Notes under the pieces: model-generated
The model's input: only the letters and a program-made list of their open reading frames with translations
Database searches by the model: none
What the model was told of the DNA's origin: nothing
Shown here: positions 1 through 6,700 of the stretch, piece by piece
Layout: each line of letters starts with the position of its first letter
Numbering within the stretch: the stretch's first letter is position 1
Translations under genes and position numbers: made by a program
From: Phycisphaerales bacterium
GTDB lineage: Bacteria; Pseudomonadota; Gammaproteobacteria; Competibacterales; Competibacteraceae
NCBI GenBank assembly: GCA_014879435.1
Contig: JACSSB010000186.1
Coordinates: 1-13,108, forward strand
Direction: 5' to 3'
Length of the DNA stretch: 13,108 bases

Positions 1-67
<67 letters not shown>

Positions 68-90
68 TCTTCCTTACGGCATGCCTTGTT

Positions 91-121
91 TCCCACTCCG
101 TCACATCCGACGGAGGTGGGA
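91..121 (+). promoter_or_regulatory. stem-loop in the tRNA-Trp / secE spacer
   Basis: TCCCAC (91-96) pairs with GTGGGA (116-121) and TCCGTC (97-102) pairs with GACGGA (109-114), with G115 bulged and a six-base loop ACATCC. That is a 12-pair stem. The bases after it (TTCGTTGGGG) are not a good U-tract, so it is a poor intrinsic terminator. It could be a 3'-processing boundary for the tRNA or a protective 5' structure for the secE mRNA. The only good GGAG-type sequence upstream of secE (112-116) lies inside this stem. Confidence 0.5.
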
Positions 122-151
122 TTCGTTGGGGCGTGTAAGCCCGCGACCCAT

Positions 152-529
152 ATGAATCCGACCAAATTCGAATCACAAACGACTACCAGCCGCACCGATC
201 TATACAAGCTTCTGGCTGCGGGCGCTATTATCTTAGTCGCCTTGGTGGTTTTTTACGTCTTCGCAAATCAATCGCTGTTGGTTCGCGTCATCTTGTTATT
301 GATAGCAAGCGGTGTGGCGGTAGTCATCGCCCTGAAAACCGAACCCGGCGCAGAAACCATGGAGTTCATTCGGGGAGCCCGCTCCGAATTACGCAAGGTG
401 GTATGGCCAACACGTGCCGAAACCACGCAAACCACTTTGATCGTGATCGCAATGGTCGTGATCATGGGTTTGTTGCTGTGGCTACTCGACGTTCTGCTGT
501 TGTGGCTGGTCCGGCTGATCACCGGTTAG
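152..529 (+). CDS. secE: protein translocase subunit SecE
   Basis: SecE is the small essential subunit of the SecYEG inner-membrane channel; it clamps SecY and is needed for export and membrane insertion of proteins. The 125-residue product matches the three-helix gammaproteobacterial form (E. coli 127 aa). Hydrophobic segments lie at about residues 19-38, 42-61 and 96-120. Before the third helix come an amphipathic stretch (about 69-80) and the family motif VVWPTRAETTQTT (83-95), the conserved cytoplasmic hinge. The ATG at 152 was chosen because the protein then begins like known SecE proteins; the reading frame stays open back to 38, but that would run through the tRNA. No clear Shine-Dalgarno sequence sits just before 152, which is unusual beside its neighbours. 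nusG follows after 11 bases, so the two are co-transcribed. Confidence 0.95.
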   Translation: MNPTKFESQTTTSRTDLYKLLAAGAIILVALVVFYVFANQSLLVRVILLLIASGVAVVIALKTEPGAETMEFIRGARSELRKVVWPTRAETTQTTLIVIAMVVIMGLLLWLLDVLLLWLVRLITG

Positions 530-530
530 C

Positions 531-534
531 GGAG
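531..534 (+). promoter_or_regulatory. nusG ribosome-binding site GGAG
   Basis: GGAG lies just after the secE stop codon and 6 bases before the ATG at 541. The same site would be only 3 bases from the TTG at 538 and 12 from the ATG at 547, so it favours 541 among the three clustered in-frame starts. Confidence 0.6.
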
Positions 535-540
535 TGATTG

Positions 541-1080
541 ATGGTGATGCGATGGTATGTGGTGCAAGCCTATTCCGGTTTTGAGCAACACGTCAGACGT
601 TCATTATTGGAGCGGATTAATCGTGAGGGCATCACCGATCGCTTCGGTCAGATTCTGGTACCGACCGAAGAAGTCGTGGAAATGCGTGACGGACAAAAAC
701 GCAAGAGTGATCGCAAGTTCTTTCCCGGATACGTGCTAGTACAGATGGAAATGGACAATGACACCTGGCACCTAGTCCGCAGTGTTCCTAAGGTATTGGG
801 TTTTATCGGAGGCACCAGCGACAAGCCGGCACCGATTTCGGAAAAGGAAGCGCAAATCATCCTGCAGCGTATTCAGGACGGTGTCGATAAGCCCAAGCCC
901 AAAGTACTTTATGAGCCTGGAGAGATGGTGCGGGTCACCGATGGCCCTTTCAACGATTTCGAAGGCGTGGTCGAGGAAGTGAATTACGAAAAGAGTCGGC
1001 TACGTGTCGGCGTCATGATTTTCGGCCGAACCACTCCCGTCGAACTCGAATTCAGTCAGGTCGAAAAAGTATCCCGTTAA
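541..1080 (+). CDS. nusG: transcription termination/antitermination factor NusG
   Basis: NusG binds the beta' clamp helices of elongating RNA polymerase, suppresses pausing, and links polymerase to Rho or to ribosomal protein S10. The product is 179 aa (E. coli 181). The N-terminal NGN domain (about 1-115) opens with RWYVVQAYSGFE and contains the conserved FFPGYVLVQM and VLGFIGGTSDKPAPIS stretches. After a short linker, the C-terminal KOW domain begins near residue 125 (EPGEMVRVTDGPFNDFEG) and ends in VELEFSQVEKVSR. Starts at TTG 538, ATG 541 and ATG 547 are all in frame; 541 has the best-spaced GGAG. The gene is tightly spaced after secE, as in E. coli, and its stop codon overlaps the first hairpin of the rplK leader. 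Confidence 0.97.
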   Translation: MVMRWYVVQAYSGFEQHVRRSLLERINREGITDRFGQILVPTEEVVEMRDGQKRKSDRKFFPGYVLVQMEMDNDTWHLVRSVPKVLGFIGGTSDKPAPISEKEAQIILQRIQDGVDKPKPKVLYEPGEMVRVTDGPFNDFEGVVEEVNYEKSRLRVGVMIFGRTTPVELEFSQVEKVSR

Positions 1081-1102
1081 CCGGTATTTACCGGTTGCTT
1101 TT
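1079..1102 (+). terminator. terminator-like hairpin at the end of nusG (possible attenuator)
   Basis: AACCGGT (1079-1085) pairs perfectly with ACCGGTT (1090-1096) around a four-base ATTT loop, followed by GC and then TTTT (1099-1102). The stem starts inside the nusG stop codon. With only four consecutive T residues it is probably weak; partial termination that separates secE-nusG from ribosomal protein expression is an inference. It could instead be only a mRNA 3'-end stabiliser. Confidence 0.4.
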
Positions 1103-1106
1103 CCCG

Positions 1107-1125
1107 TCATCCGGTCATCCGGATG
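1107..1125 (+). repeat. tandem 8-base repeat forming a hairpin in the rplK leader
   Basis: TCATCCGG occurs twice in direct succession (1107-1114 and 1115-1122). CATCCGG (1108-1114) can pair with CCGGATG (1119-1125) around a TCAT loop. The element sits between the nusG terminator-like hairpin and the putative L1 site. Function unknown; it may be a spacer helix of the leader. Confidence 0.4.
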
Positions 1126-1131
1126 GCTTAT

Positions 1132-1160
1132 TCGGGGAGCCGCGAGGCGCTAGTACCCGA
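1132..1160 (+). promoter_or_regulatory. putative L1 autoregulatory operator in the rplK-rplA leader mRNA
   Basis: TCGGG (1132-1136) pairs with CCCGA (1156-1160), and inside it GCC (1139-1141) pairs with GGC (1146-1148) closed by a GCGA tetraloop of the GNRA type. The two helices are separated by an asymmetric internal loop, GA on the 5' side and GCTAGTA on the 3' side. Ribosomal protein L1 is known to repress its own operon by binding a 23S-rRNA-like two-helix, asymmetric-loop structure near the rplK start. This fold ends one base before the AGGAG of rplK, the right place for translational control. L1 binding is inferred from shape and position. Confidence 0.55.
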
Positions 1161-1172
1161 CAGGAGTCCTAA

Positions 1173-1607
1173 ATGGCAAAAAAAGTTACAGCGTACGTCA
1201 AATTGCAAGTCGCTGCCGCTAAGGCTAATCCCAGTCCGCCTGTTGGTCCGGCCTTGGGTCAGCACGGCGTGAATATCATGGAATTCTGCAAGGCTTTCAA
1301 CGCTCAGACCCAGAATCTAGAGCCGGGTCTGCCGATTCCGGTGGTGATCACGGTCTACAGTGACCGTAGCTTTACCTTCATCATGAAGACCCCACCGGCC
1401 ACAGTGCTATTGAAAAAGGCGCTGGGGATCGACAAGGGCAGCCCTACCCCCAATACCAAGAAGGTCGGTACGGTGACTCGCGCCCAACTGGAAGATGTCG
1501 CCAAGCAAAAGGCCCCCGATCTGACTGCTGCTGATCTCGACGCCGCAGTACGTACCATTGCCGGTAGTGCCCGTTCCATGGGCCTGGTTATTCAGGAGGC
1601 AGAGTAA
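1173..1607 (+). CDS. rplK: 50S ribosomal protein L11
   Basis: L11 binds the GTPase-associated region of 23S rRNA at the base of the L7/L12 stalk and takes part in factor-dependent GTP hydrolysis and in the RelA-dependent stringent response. The 144-residue product (E. coli 142) has the N-terminal domain with the proline-rich segment NPSPPVGPALGQHGVNI (19-35), where thiostrepton-type resistance changes map in other species. The C-terminal rRNA-binding domain runs from about residue 74 and contains the family signature around GSARSMG (131-137). The start at 1173 follows AGGAG (1162-1166) with good spacing. rplA starts one base after the stop codon, so translation of the two is very likely coupled, and L1 feedback on the leader would control both. 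Confidence 0.97.
   Translation: MAKKVTAYVKLQVAAAKANPSPPVGPALGQHGVNIMEFCKAFNAQTQNLEPGLPIPVVITVYSDRSFTFIMKTPPATVLLKKALGIDKGSPTPNTKKVGTVTRAQLEDVAKQKAPDLTAADLDAAVRTIAGSARSMGLVIQEAE
1594..1599 (+). promoter_or_regulatory. rplA ribosome-binding site inside rplK
   Basis: A full consensus AGGAGG lies within the last codons of rplK, 9 bases before the rplA ATG at 1609. Its position under translating rplK ribosomes supports translational coupling, and it fixes the rplA start at 1609 rather than the upstream in-frame ATG at 1558. Confidence 0.75.
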
Positions 1608-1608
1608 C

Positions 1609-2304
1609 ATGGCCAAGCTCTCCAAACGCATGCAAGCGATTCGCGCCCAATTGACACCGGGAAAGTTTTATCCGATTGAGGAAGCGCTGCAATTATTGAA
1701 AGGATTGCCTCCTGCCAAGTTTAAGGAATCAGTGGATGTAGCCGTCAATCTTGGCGTGGACCCGCGTAAATCCGACCAAGTGGTACGCAGTGCCACGGTG
1801 CTACCCCACGGAACCGGAAAAACGGTACGTGTGGCAGTATTTGCACAAGGTGCTAACGCAGATGCCGCTGTCGCCGCTGGCGCGGACGTGGTTGGCTTCG
1901 AAGATTTGGCCGAATCGGTGAAAGCGGGCAATCTTGACTTTGATGTGGTCATTGCCGCGCCGGATGCGATGCGCCTAGTGGGTCAGCTTGGTAAGATCCT
2001 GGGTCCACGTGGCTTGATGCCCAATCCTAAGGTCGGTACCGTAACCCCCGATGTGGCGGGCGCCATCCGTAACGCCAAGGCGGGACAAGTGCGCTATCGC
2101 ACCGACAAGACCGGCATCATTCACTGCACTATTGGTAAGGTGGATTTCGCCCCCGATCAATTGCAAGAAAACCTGCAGGCCTTATTGCACGATCTACAAA
2201 AGGTCAAGCCTGCAACGGCCAAGGGTATTTATATCCGTCGAATCACCGTGTCCACCACCATGGGACCGGGTCTCGCCGTCGATCAGGCCACCTTATCATT
2301 CTAA
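1609..2304 (+). CDS. rplA: 50S ribosomal protein L1
   Basis: L1 forms the mobile L1 stalk next to the E site, helps release deacylated tRNA, and is the translational repressor of its own rplK-rplA mRNA. The product is 231 aa (E. coli 234). The L1 family signature ILGPRGLMPNPKVGTVT is at residues 130-146. The basic N-terminus (MAKLSKRMQ) and the closing segment GIYIRRITVSTTMGPG are typical. The protein has the usual two-domain arrangement, domain II being the inserted middle part that includes the signature. An in-frame ATG at 1558 would add 17 residues translated from rplK sequence and is rejected in favour of the ATG preceded by AGGAGG. The gene is followed by the structured rplJ leader. Confidence 0.97.
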   Translation: MAKLSKRMQAIRAQLTPGKFYPIEEALQLLKGLPPAKFKESVDVAVNLGVDPRKSDQVVRSATVLPHGTGKTVRVAVFAQGANADAAVAAGADVVGFEDLAESVKAGNLDFDVVIAAPDAMRLVGQLGKILGPRGLMPNPKVGTVTPDVAGAIRNAKAGQVRYRTDKTGIIHCTIGKVDFAPDQLQENLQALLHDLQKVKPATAKGIYIRRITVSTTMGPGLAVDQATLSF

Positions 2305-2350
2305 ACCGTTCTCCACGCATGTCTCGGAAACGGACAACGAACTTTGGGCC

Positions 2351-2368
2351 GGCCGGAAACTTCCGGCC
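2351..2368 (+). repeat. perfect GC-rich inverted repeat in the rplJ leader
   Basis: GGCCGGAA (2351-2358) and TTCCGGCC (2361-2368) are exact reverse complements separated by AC, giving a 7-pair stem with a four-base loop in RNA. No T-run follows (AGCGTCAAAG), so it is not an intrinsic terminator. The flanking CTTTG/CAAAG pairing extends it into a longer interrupted stem. Confidence 0.6.
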
Positions 2369-2485
2369 AGCGTCAAAGACCGCGGGCGCCATCAGGCTTA
2401 ATGGTGACGGGATCTAACCGAAACACCCCGCGCAGACGGCAAAGCCCTTCCGGATTATTCCTGGTAAGGCCGCCGCTCTCAAATG

Positions 2486-2502
2486 CTCCACGCTATGTGG
2501 AG
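2486..2502 (+). repeat. hairpin just upstream of the rplJ ribosome-binding site
   Basis: CTCCAC (2486-2491) pairs with GTGGAG (2497-2502) around GCTAT. It ends nine bases before GAGGT (2512-2516), the rplJ Shine-Dalgarno. The CTCC strand could alternatively pair with GAGG, so an on/off switch of ribosome access is conceivable; this is inference. Confidence 0.5.
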
Positions 2503-2522
2503 AAAAACCTTGAGGTAATGCA

Positions 2523-3056
2523 ATGAGTCTCAATCTGGCAGAAAAACAGGCTGTGGTGGCGGAAGTCGCCAAAGTAGCTGCCAGTGCGCACTCCGCGATT
2601 GCCGCCGAGTACCGTGGGCTTAGCGTAGCTCAGCTCATGACCTTGCGAGTCAAAGCACGGGAAACCGGCGTTTATCTGCGTGTCGTCAAAAACACCCTGG
2701 CGCGACGCGCCGTACAGGGGACCGAGTTTGAGTGCCTGCAACCCAACCTAGTGGGACCGCTGATTCTGGCGTTCTCTCAGGAAGATCCAGGCACGGCGGC
2801 GCGGATATTCAAGGAATTTCTTAAGGATAAAGCCAATGACAAATTGGTCGTCAAGGCACTAGCAGTCGGTGGACAGGCCTTTCCAGCCAGCGAGCTGGAT
2901 CGTCTGGCTAGCCTGCCGACCCGTGACGAGGCGATCAGTCTACTCATGGCTTGTATGCGGGCACCGCTCGATAAATTCGCGCGGACGCTCAATGAAATTC
3001 CCGGCAAACTGGTGCGCACGGTCGATGCCATCCGGCAGCAAAAAGAAGCTGCCTGA
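2523..3056 (+). CDS. rplJ: 50S ribosomal protein L10
   Basis: L10 is the base of the ribosomal stalk: its N-terminal domain binds 23S rRNA beside L11, and its long C-terminal helix carries L7/L12 dimers that recruit translation factors. The 177-residue product is somewhat longer than E. coli L10 (165). The N-terminal domain (about 1-130) contains the conserved AEYRGLSVAQL (28-38) and VKNTLARRA (55-63). The C-terminal helix runs from about 133 (TRDEAISLLMACMRAPL) to the end (KLVRTVDAIRQQKEAA). The ATG at 2523 is preceded by GAGGT with 6-base spacing. Together with L7/L12, L10 is the expected feedback repressor acting on the leader at 2305-2522. rplL follows after 71 bases, a spacing close to that of E. 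coli. Confidence 0.97.
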   Translation: MSLNLAEKQAVVAEVAKVAASAHSAIAAEYRGLSVAQLMTLRVKARETGVYLRVVKNTLARRAVQGTEFECLQPNLVGPLILAFSQEDPGTAARIFKEFLKDKANDKLVVKALAVGGQAFPASELDRLASLPTRDEAISLLMACMRAPLDKFARTLNEIPGKLVRTVDAIRQQKEAA

Positions 3057-3127
3057 AGGTATCTGGCAACCCATCTGATAACCAGCAGCACAAATTTTTA
3101 GCATCTTTATCCAGGAGTAAACCCATA

Positions 3128-3502
3128 ATGGCCGTTTCCAAAGAAGAAATGCTGGACGCCATTTCCAGCATGACCGTCATGGAAATCGTGGATCTGATTT
3201 CCGCGATGGAAGAGAAGTTTGGTGTCACCGCCGCCGCCGCCGTGGCTGCCGCTCCGGCCGCCGCCGTAGCCGCCGCGCCGGTTGAGGAAAAGACCGAGTT
3301 CGACGTCGTCATGTCCACCTTCGGCGAAAAGAAAGTCGAAGTGATCAAGGTGGTACGCGCCCTGACCGGTCTGGGGCTGAAAGAAGCCAAGGACTTGGTG
3401 GAAGGCGTGCCCTCCATGATCAAGGAAGGCGTGCCCAAGGCTGAAGCCGAGGATATCAAGAAGAAGCTGGAGGAAGCCGGCGCCAAGGTCGACATCAAGT
3501 AA
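3128..3502 (+). CDS. rplL: 50S ribosomal protein L7/L12
   Basis: L7/L12 is the multi-copy stalk protein that contacts EF-Tu, EF-G and other translational GTPases. The 124-residue product (E. coli 121) has the three canonical parts. The N-terminal dimerisation and L10-binding region is about 1-33 (MAVSKEEMLDAI...EEKFGV). A flexible hinge of almost pure alanine, valine and proline spans 34-51. The globular C-terminal domain starts at about 52 (VEEKTEFDVVM) and contains KVEVIKVVR (69-77) and GLGLKEAKDLVE (81-92), the factor-binding face. The start at 3128 has a strong AGGAG (3113-3117), fitting the need for about four copies per L10. A long structured spacer separates it from rpoB. Confidence 0.98.
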   Translation: MAVSKEEMLDAISSMTVMEIVDLISAMEEKFGVTAAAAVAAAPAAAVAAAPVEEKTEFDVVMSTFGEKKVEVIKVVRALTGLGLKEAKDLVEGVPSMIKEGVPKAEAEDIKKKLEEAGAKVDIK

Positions 3503-3542
3503 GCGCTTCGCAATTCCCCTTGGTGGGATCTCGTTGCGTAGC

Positions 3543-3625
3543 ATTGCCTGACTTAGACAGCCCTGAACAGAAACGGCTGGTGGCTTCAGGCCGCCGGCCT
3601 GTTTCTATTTGGGTCTTCAGGCAAT
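3543..3625 (+). promoter_or_regulatory. long interrupted hairpin between rplL and rpoB (attenuator / RNase III site candidate)
   Basis: The outer helix pairs ATTGCCTGA (3543-3551) with TCAGGCAAT (3617-3625), then, after a CTT bulge, AGAC (3555-3558) with GTCT (3613-3616). An internal loop follows. The inner helix pairs AGAAAC (3569-3574) with GTTTCT (3601-3606) and, past a bulged T3600, GGCTGGTGGC (3575-3584) with GCCGCCGGCC (3590-3599) around a TTCAG loop; two of those pairs are G-U. The inner hairpin is followed by ATTTGGG, a weak U-rich tail. In E. coli this spacer holds a partial terminator that lowers rpoBC relative to rplJL and an RNase III cleavage site; the position and shape here fit both roles. 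Function is inferred, the base pairing is seen. Confidence 0.65.
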
Positions 3626-3631
3626 ATCGCC

Positions 3632-3648
3632 GTTTCGATACGCGAAAC
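3632..3648 (+). repeat. small hairpin in the rpoB leader
   Basis: GTTTCG (3632-3637) pairs with CGAAAC (3643-3648) around ATACG. It lies immediately downstream of the long rplL-rpoB hairpin and is not followed by a T-run. It is probably part of the rpoB 5' leader fold. Confidence 0.4.
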
Positions 3649-3668
3649 AGCAAAGCGAAATCGGCAAT

Positions 3669-3684
3669 GGAGTCAAATGACTCC
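3669..3684 (+). repeat. small hairpin upstream of the rpoB ribosome-binding site
   Basis: GGAGTC (3669-3674) pairs with GACTCC (3679-3684) around an AAAT loop, about 24 bases before the rpoB Shine-Dalgarno GAGGA (3709-3713). The GGAG inside this stem is too far from the ATG at 3720 to act as the ribosome-binding site. Confidence 0.4.
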
Positions 3685-3719
3685 CGCCCGTGGCTGGCAC
3701 TTCCGTGAGAGGAACCCCG

Positions 3720-6700
3720 ATGGCCTACACTTTTACTGAAAAGAGACGCATTCGTAAAGACTTCGGCAAGCGCCCCAGCATTCTCGAAGTACCCTACCTG
3801 CTGGCGATTCAACTCGATTCGTACCGCGAGTTCCTGCAAACCGAGGTGCCACCAGGAGAACGCCGGGTGGTGGGACTGCATGCCGCCTTTCGTTCAGTAT
3901 TCCCAATCGTTAGTTACTCGGGCAACGCACGGCTGGAATACGTCAGCTACCGCCTGGGCGAGCCAGTATTCGATGTCCGTGAATGTCAGTTGCGTGGCCT
4001 AACCTACGCCGCGCCGCTGCGCGTGCGCCTGCGCCTGGTGTTGATGGATAAGGATGCTGAAGCCAGCACCCAGAAGATCAAGGACATCAAAGAAAACGAA
4101 GTCTACATGGGCGAACTGCCCCTGATGACCGACAACGGAACCTTCGTCATCAACGGTACCGAACGAGTCATCGTCTCGCAGTTGCATCGCTCGCCCGGTG
4201 TCTTCTTCGATCACGACAAGGGTAAGACCCACTCCTCCGGCAAGCTGCTGTTTTCTGCGCGCATCATTCCTTACCGTGGCTCCTGGCTCGATTTCGAATT
4301 CGACGTCAAGGACATCGTGTATGCACGTATTGATCGTCGCCGTAAATTGCCAGTGACCATTCTGTTACGGGCGCTGTTTGAAGATCCAAACCCGAACGAT
4401 CCCCAGGCGCGTAGCGTCAACGAACGTATCCTGGAGATGTTCTTCAAAACCAATACCCTCCACGTCGATGGCGAGCATTTCACGCTGGATCTGGTACCAG
4501 AGCGCCTGCAAAGCGAAACTGCCAGTTTTGATATCCACATCGGCGATCAATTACTGCTCAAAGCGGGAGAGCGGGTCAAGGTCCGCCACGTCCGCAAGCT
4601 AGCGGAAGCGGGCATCCAAAGCCTGCCTGTTCCGCTTGAATACCTGATTGGCAAAATCGTCGCCCACGACCTGCGTGACCCCGATACCGGAGAGCTGATC
4701 GCTCAGGCCAACGACGAGCTGACCCAGGAAAAGCTGGAGAAGATTCAGGCCAGCGGTATCACCGAATTTCAGACTCTCTACGTCAACGACGTCAACCAGG
4801 GTCCCTACATCTCCAATACCCTGCGTGCCGACCCCACACGCAGTCAGTGGGAAGCACAGGTAGAAATCTACCGGATGATGCGTCCGGGTGAGCCGCCGAC
4901 CAAGGATGCTGCCCAGCGTCTGCTGCACGATCTGTTCTTTTCGACGGAGCGCTACGACCTGTCCGATGTCGGTCGTATGAAATTCGACAGCCGAGTCGGT
5001 GATCGTCGTGCGCCGATTCCGGGCATACCCACTAAGGAACATCCTCCCGGCGTCCTGTCGACCGAAGATATCTTGGCGGTGCTCAAGACCCTGATCGACA
5101 TTCGCAATGGTAATGGCCAAGTCGATGACATCGACCATCTCGGTAACCGCCGCATCCGTTGCGTCGGCGAGATGACCGAAAACGTGTTCCGAATTGGTCT
5201 GGTGCGGGTCGAGCGTGCGGTCAAGGAGCGGCTGAGTCTGGCCGAATCCGAAGGGCTGACCCCACAGGATCTGATCAACGCCAAACCGGTGGCTGCCGCT
5301 ATCAAGGAATTCTTCGGCTCTTCGCAGTTGTCGCAGTTCATGGATCAGAACAATCCCTTGTCCGAGGTGACGCACAAGCGTCGGGTATCGGCACTGGGGC
5401 CGGGCGGCTTGACCCGTGAGCGCGCCGGGTTTGAGGTGCGTGACGTTCACGCCACGCATTACGGCCGAGTTTGCCCGATTGAAACCCCGGAAGGTCCGAA
5501 TATCGGTCTGATCAATTCCTTGGCGGTCTATGCGCGCACCAACCCCTACGGTTTTCTGGAAACACCTTACCGTCGGGTGGTGGATGGCCAAGTCACTAAT
5601 CAAATCGACTATTTGTCGGCCATTGAAGAAGGTCAATATGTCATTGCTCAGGCCAACGCCCCGCTCGATGCCAATGGGCGGCTGACCGATGATCTGGTCT
5701 CCTGTCGTCATCTGAACGAATTTACCTTGACGGCTTCGGACCGGGTGCAATACATGGACGTATCGCCCAAGCAAATCGTCTCGGTGGCGGCGGCCCTCAT
5801 CCCGTTCCTGGAACACGACGACGCCAACCGCGCGCTGATGGGTTCCAACATGCAACGCCAAGCGGTCCCCACCTTGCGTGCCGAAAAACCGTTGGTTGGC
5901 ACCGGCATGGAACGGATCGTGGCCCGCGATTCCGGCGTGTGTGTGATCGCCAGCCGTGGTGGCCGGGTGGACTCGGTGGACGCCAGCCGCATTGTGGTGC
6001 GGGTCAACGACGCCGAAACCGAAGCTGGCGAGCCGGGTGTGGACATCTACAATCTGACCAAGTACACCCGCTCCAACCAGAACACCTGCATCAACCAACG
6101 ACCGCTGGTCCAAGTGGACGATATCGTAGCGCGTGGTGACGTGCTGGCTGACGGCCCATCCACCGATATGGGTGAACTGGCGCTGGGTCAGAACCTGCTG
6201 GTCGCCTTCATGCCTTGGAACGGCTACAACTTCGAAGACTCGATCCTGATCTCGGAGCGGGTCGTGCAGGAAGACCGCTTCACCACCATCCACATCGAGG
6301 AATTGTCCTGCGTCGCTCGCGACACCAAGCTCGGACCTGAAGAAATCACCTCTGATATCCCCAACGTTGGCGAAAGCGCGTTGGCGCGTTTGGATGAGGC
6401 CGGTATCGTTTACATCGGCGCCGAGGTCAAGGCAGGCGATATTCTGGTCGGCAAGGTGACGCCCAAGGGCGAAACCCAATTGACGCCGGAAGAAAAATTG
6501 CTGCGGGCGATCTTCGGTGAGAAAGCCTCGGACGTGAAGGACACCTCGCTGCGAGTGCCTTCGGGCATGGACGGCACGGTCATCGATGTCCGGGTGTTTA
6601 CCCGTGACGGCGTGGAAAAAGACTCCCGCGCCCAGCAGATCGAAGAAACAGAGCTGAAGCGGATTCGCAAGGATTTGAACGACCAGTTGCGCATCCTGGA

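Larger units (their letters stand above)
2305..2522 (+). promoter_or_regulatory. rplJ leader (probable L10-L7/L12 autoregulatory region)
   Basis: This 218-base spacer has no credible coding frame but several pairings. CTTTG (2342-2346) pairs with CAAAG (2374-2378) enclosing a perfect GC-rich hairpin. CGGG (2408-2411) can pair with CCCG (2427-2430). GGC (2438-2440) with GCC (2472-2474) encloses an imperfect stem, CCTT (2446-2449) with AAGG (2466-2469) and CCGG (2450-2453) with CTGG (2461-2464). A last hairpin lies just before the ribosome-binding site GAGGT (2512-2516). In E. coli and many other bacteria the L10-L7/L12 complex represses translation by binding a structured leader at this place. 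I could not confirm the kink-turn consensus by eye, and I see no convincing promoter in the spacer, although E. coli has one in the equivalent region. Confidence 0.6.

Noticed and set aside
68..151. sigma70 promoter for secE
   Set aside because: TTGTTT at 86-91 has no acceptable -10 partner at 16-18 bases. The promoter may lie upstream of the tRNA, outside the window.
2051..2401. 116-codon + strand frame from within rplA into the rplJ leader
   Set aside because: It lies mostly out of frame inside rplA, has no ribosome-binding site and no family features. The spacer is better explained as leader RNA.
3107..3544. 145-codon antisense frame over rplL (Gly/His-rich)
   Set aside because: It is codon-aligned with rplL, and the Gly-rich part is simply the complement of the Ala-rich hinge codons.
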